A DNA stretch of 64,000 bases from Streptomyces sp. NBC_01471 (lineage in GTDB: Bacteria > Actinomycetota > Actinomycetes > Streptomycetales > Streptomycetaceae). The stretch spans positions 6,450,001 through 6,514,000 of the forward strand of contig NZ_CP109450.1 in assembly GCF_041438865.1 (NCBI RefSeq), read 5' to 3'. A program made the position numbers and the translations under genes. Shown here piece after piece: positions 61,278 to 64,000 of this stretch. Numbering within the stretch: position 1 is the stretch's first letter; each line of letters opens with the position of its first letter. The notes beneath the pieces were generated by a model that made no database searches, had not been told where the DNA came from, and was given only the letters and a program-made list of their open reading frames with translations.

Positions 61278-61439
61278 ATGTCCGTAACTTCAGCCTCTTC
61301 CGCCACTGTCAAGAAGCCGCGTGTCCCCCTGGCCGAGATCGATGTGCGCGGTACCGAGGCTGTCAAGCAGCTCGGCCGGGTCCTCACCCTCTCGACCGGC
61401 CGTTCCATGCGGGCATCGACCTTCAATTCGGCGCTCTAG
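61278..61439 (+). CDS. fxsA: FxSxx-COOH cyclophane peptide precursor (FxsA-like)
   Basis: 53 residues. The C-terminus is T-F-N-S-A-L, exactly the F-x-S-x-x-COOH pattern that names the family. The leader has 'P-L-A-E-I-D-V-R-G-T-E-A' and 'Q-L-G-R-V-L-T-L-S-T-G-R'. The Phe/Asn/Ser core is the site where FxsB-type radical SAM enzymes make a three-residue ring. AAGGA at about 61262-61266 precedes ATG 61278. The stop is nine bases before fxsB. No signal peptide or transporter is adjacent, so export or the final product is unknown. Confidence 0.88.
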   Translation: MSVTSASSATVKKPRVPLAEIDVRGTEAVKQLGRVLTLSTGRSMRASTFNSAL

Positions 61440-61448
61440 ACTGGTGGA

Positions 61449-63656
61449 ATGACAGGACCCCTGGTCCCATTCCGCGAGATCGTCCTCAAGGTCCACAGCA
61501 GATGCGATCTTGCCTGTGACCACTGTTATGTCTACGAACATGCCGACCAGAGCTGGCGCACTCGGCCCAAAGCCATCTCTGACCAGGCGATCCACTGGAC
61601 AGCTCTGCGACTGGCGGAGCACGCCAGGACCCATGACCTGCCCTCCGTGTCAGTGATCCTGCACGGAGGGGAGCCACTGCTGGCAGGGCCCGCACGGCTG
61701 CGCCGCGTCTGTGAGGAGCTCACCGGGGCCCTGGAGGGGACCGCCGAGCTCGACCTCCGGATCCATACCAACGGCCTCCAGCTCAGCCCCCGGTACCTCG
61801 ACCTGTTCGACGAGTTCCACGTCCGGGTCGGCATCTCCCTCGACGGGGACCGCGCGTCCAACGACCGGCACCGCCGCTTCGCCGACGGCCGCACCAGCCA
61901 TCCGCTGGTGCTCAGGGCCGTCGAACTGCTCCGCCAGGACCGGTACGCCCACCTCGACCTCGGTCTGCTCTGCACCATCGACGTGCTGAACGACCCGGTG
62001 GCCGTATACGACGCGCTGACCGGCCTCGCCCCGCCGCGCATCGACTTCCTGCTGCCGCACGCGACCTGGGACGACCCCCCGCACCGGCCCGCCGGATCAC
62101 CGACCGCCTACGCCGACTGGATCCTGGCGGTCTTCGACCGCTGGGACGCGCAGGGGCGTCAGATCCCCGTGCGGCTCTTCGAGTCGGTCATCTCCACGCT
62201 CAACGGCGGCCCGAGCCTCACCGAGTCGCTCGGCCTGGCCCCCACCGACCTGGTGGTCGTGGAGACCGACGGCACGCTGGAGCAGGTCGACTCCCTCAAG
62301 AGCGCCTACGAGGGCGCCGCGTTCACCGGGTTCGACGTCTTCAGCCACGCCTTCGACGAGGTCGTCGCCCACCCGGGGGTCCGCGCCCGCCAGCTCGGCC
62401 TGGCCGGTGTCGGTGAGAAGTGCCGGGAGTGCCCCGTCGTGCGGTCCTGCGGGGGCGGCCTCTACACCCACCGCTACCGCGCGGGCTCCTTCGGCCAGGA
62501 GAGCGTCTACTGCGCCGACCTGGAGGCGCTGGTCCGCGGCATCGAGAGCCGCACCGCGGCGGCCACCACCTCGCCCGCGCTCACCGACCCGCGGGAGCTG
62601 GACGCCGGACAGCAGGAGCTGACCCGCACGCTGCTCGCCGCGCTCCACACGGAGCTCGCGGGCCGCGGCGGCGAGGAGTGGGCGCGGGCCTGGGAGCTGG
62701 CGGGCGCGGTCGAGCAGCGGTCCGACGGGCTCGACACCGTGCTCGCCCACCCCTACGCCCGCAGCTGGCTGCTCAGTTGCCTGGACGCCCTCCACCAGGG
62801 CCGGACCGGCACCCCCGGCAGACTGGCCGCCCACGTCGCGGCAGGAGCCCTGCGCGGCGGGCTCGACCTGCCCGTCACCGTCCCGTACACCGGCGGTCTG
62901 CTGCACCTCCCGACCTACGGGGCGTTACGTCTCACCGGGGCCGCCGGGAGCGGCCTTGCCGAGGTCCGCCGCGCCGAGAAGGGCTTCCTCGTCAGGAGCG
63001 GGGGCGCCGAACTGCGCGTGCCGCGCCCGGACGAGACCACCGCCGACTGGCAGCCGCTGCGCCGGATCGACTGCGACGGGGCCCCCGATCTCGCGCTGGA
63101 CGACCTCGATCCGTACCGCGACTGCTTCGGTACGCCCGTAGGGCCGCGCCTCACCCTGGTCGGCGCCGCCGACTGGAGCCGGCGCTTCGCGCACACCTGG
63201 TCCGCGCTGCGCGCGGCCGTCCCGGCGCACGCCGAGGACGCCGCCGCCCGGCTCACCACGGTGACCCCGCTGACCGCCGGCGAGCCGGTCGTCGGCCGGC
63301 ACGGCCACGGAGCCATCGGCGTCCCCCTGCCCGGCCTCACCCCCCGGGGCCTGCTGCGCGCCGCGCGCCGCGCGAAGCTGCGCGCGCTCCTTGATGTCAC
63401 CGACCTCTACGCCCAGGACGGCTCCTGGGCGCACCGGGTGGCCTGGCGGCCGGAACCGGTGCCGGTCTCGGAGGTGCTGACCGGCGCCTATGAGGGCGTG
63501 GCGCTCGCCGCGTACGGAGGAGAGAACCGCGCACGCACCCTGGCGCACACCCGGCAGGCGCTGGAAGCTCTGGAGGGTGCGGCCGAACTGACTGTCAGCG
63601 GGAAGAGTCTGGTCGCCGCCCTGTGGGACGAGTGGGAGGAGACGGCCGGTGGCTGA
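61449..63656 (+). CDS. fxsB: FxsB family radical SAM/SPASM peptide maturase
   Basis: 735 residues. The radical SAM cluster is C19-x3-C23-x2-C26. The SPASM-type motif C325-x2-C328-x5-C334-G-G-G..C355 holds further iron-sulfur ligands. It should crosslink the Phe ring of the precursor to a neighbouring residue. The C-terminal third (about 400-735) resembles the HExxH peptide-hydroxylase domain that accompanies this family ('K-L-R-A-L-L-D-V', 'W-R-P-E-P-V-P-V'), but the ligand positions are R637-A-A-R-R641 instead of H-E-x-x-H. An in-frame TTA (Leu493, 62925-62927) may make translation depend on bldA. Its 3' end overlaps the next start by 8 bp. Confidence 0.9.
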   Translation: MTGPLVPFREIVLKVHSRCDLACDHCYVYEHADQSWRTRPKAISDQAIHWTALRLAEHARTHDLPSVSVILHGGEPLLAGPARLRRVCEELTGALEGTAELDLRIHTNGLQLSPRYLDLFDEFHVRVGISLDGDRASNDRHRRFADGRTSHPLVLRAVELLRQDRYAHLDLGLLCTIDVLNDPVAVYDALTGLAPPRIDFLLPHATWDDPPHRPAGSPTAYADWILAVFDRWDAQGRQIPVRLFESVISTLNGGPSLTESLGLAPTDLVVVETDGTLEQVDSLKSAYEGAAFTGFDVFSHAFDEVVAHPGVRARQLGLAGVGEKCRECPVVRSCGGGLYTHRYRAGSFGQESVYCADLEALVRGIESRTAAATTSPALTDPRELDAGQQELTRTLLAALHTELAGRGGEEWARAWELAGAVEQRSDGLDTVLAHPYARSWLLSCLDALHQGRTGTPGRLAAHVAAGALRGGLDLPVTVPYTGGLLHLPTYGALRLTGAAGSGLAEVRRAEKGFLVRSGGAELRVPRPDETTADWQPLRRIDCDGAPDLALDDLDPYRDCFGTPVGPRLTLVGAADWSRRFAHTWSALRAAVPAHAEDAAARLTTVTPLTAGEPVVGRHGHGAIGVPLPGLTPRGLLRAARRAKLRALLDVTDLYAQDGSWAHRVAWRPEPVPVSEVLTGAYEGVALAAYGGENRARTLAHTRQALEALEGAAELTVSGKSLVAALWDEWEETAGG

Positions 63657-64000
63657 GGGAGCCGCGCTTGCCGCCGGGCTGAGAGCGCTCGGTGTGACGG
63701 AGGGGACGACGCTGCTGGTGCACGCCGCCCTCGGCGGCACGGGACTGGACGCACGGACGCTGCGCGACGCGCTCCTGGAGGTACTGGGCGGGGGCGGGAC
63801 GCTGGTGGTCCCGGCCTTCACCCCGGAGAACTCCACGACATCGGCGGCCCATCTGCGGCAGACCGCCGGACTCACCGCGGACGCCAGGGCCCGTTTCCTC
63901 GCCTCGATGCCCGCCTTCGATCCCGCCCGTACCCCCTGCCCCGGCATGGGCCGGCTGGCTGAATGCGTCCGGCTCTCCCCGGGCGCGGTGCGCAGCGGCC
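63649..64000 (+). CDS. AAC(3)-family acetyltransferase-like protein, 5' part (truncated by window end)
   Basis: About 117 residues visible. 'G-L-R-A-L-G-V-T-E-G-T-T-L-L-V-H-A-A-L' and 'G-G-G-G-T-L-V-V-P-A-F-T' match the N-terminal half of aminoglycoside 3-N-acetyltransferases. GTG 63649 overlaps fxsB, with GGGAGGA at 63634-63640. In this operon it more likely acetylates the peptide or a partner than an antibiotic, but that is inference. Confidence 0.82.
   Translation, partial: MAEGAALAAGLRALGVTEGTTLLVHAALGGTGLDARTLRDALLEVLGGGGTLVVPAFTPENSTTSAAHLRQTAGLTADARARFLASMPAFDPARTPCPGMGRLAECVRLSPGAVRSG

Overview
This window is a piece of a Streptomyces-type (high-GC actinobacterial) chromosome. The evidence is a GC-rich third codon position throughout, GTG starts with GTGA/ATGA gene overlaps, and a core gene order shared with other actinobacteria (tlyA-nadK-recN-pyrG-nudix-ald-parA-scpA-scpB-rluB-cmk-der). 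It also carries genus-typical families: a SepF paralogue, DUF5685, a streptogrisin-like protease and an FxSxx-COOH peptide system. No tRNA, CRISPR array, insertion sequence or phage gene was seen.

Layout. 1-2100: the 3' end of an rRNA operon (23S, 5S, strong terminator). 2171-4315: a long Arg/Gly/Asp-repeat protein with a helical-repeat C-terminus. 4433-6823: divergent DUF1015 and HAD-IIA genes. 6959-9875: an iron-box-controlled siderophore ABC operon (two FecCD permeases and an ATPase). 9859-26225: a conserved housekeeping block (SCP2-like, tlyA, nadK, recN, a degenerate MraY-like membrane protein, a glycosyltransferase, a PucR regulator, a GH15 enzyme, pyrG, Nudix, a STAND ATPase and ald). 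26554-31233: the chromosome-organisation operon parA-RHH-scpA-scpB-rluB. 31434-33938: an NrtR/ADP-ribosyl-hydrolase pair facing an RlaP-like nucleotidyltransferase. 34092-38527: aroH-tyrA-cmk-plsC-der. 38598-50082: accessory and cell-envelope genes (His-rich protein, Rpf-LysM protein, glycosyltransferase, I78 inhibitor, PAP2, MFS exporter, acyl-CoA dehydrogenase, SepF paralogue, DUF5685 protein).

50096-58363 looks like one metabolic system. A lipoprotein binding protein with its own short leader peptide lies divergent to a permease-FAD enzyme-ATPase-two flavin monooxygenases-DUF1684 operon. It is best read as uptake and oxidative breakdown of a sulfur-containing amino acid or related compound. 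58545-59444 encodes a secreted serine protease.

The right end (59583-64000) is the most unusual part. A SLOG-fold nucleotide-sensor gene converges on a DUF4231/SLATT-type membrane gene. Divergent from the latter is a ribosomal peptide system: a 53-residue precursor ending in F-N-S-A-L (FxSxx-COOH), a radical SAM/SPASM maturase (FxsB) and the start of an AAC(3)-like acetyltransferase. A 26-bp near-palindrome sits between the membrane gene and the peptide precursor. The maturase carries the only in-frame TTA codon I found in the window, and its C-terminal domain looks like an HExxH peptide-hydroxylase domain whose metal ligands are lost. Several genes in the window have a -10-like hexamer 6-8 nt before the start codon, which suggests widespread leaderless transcription.
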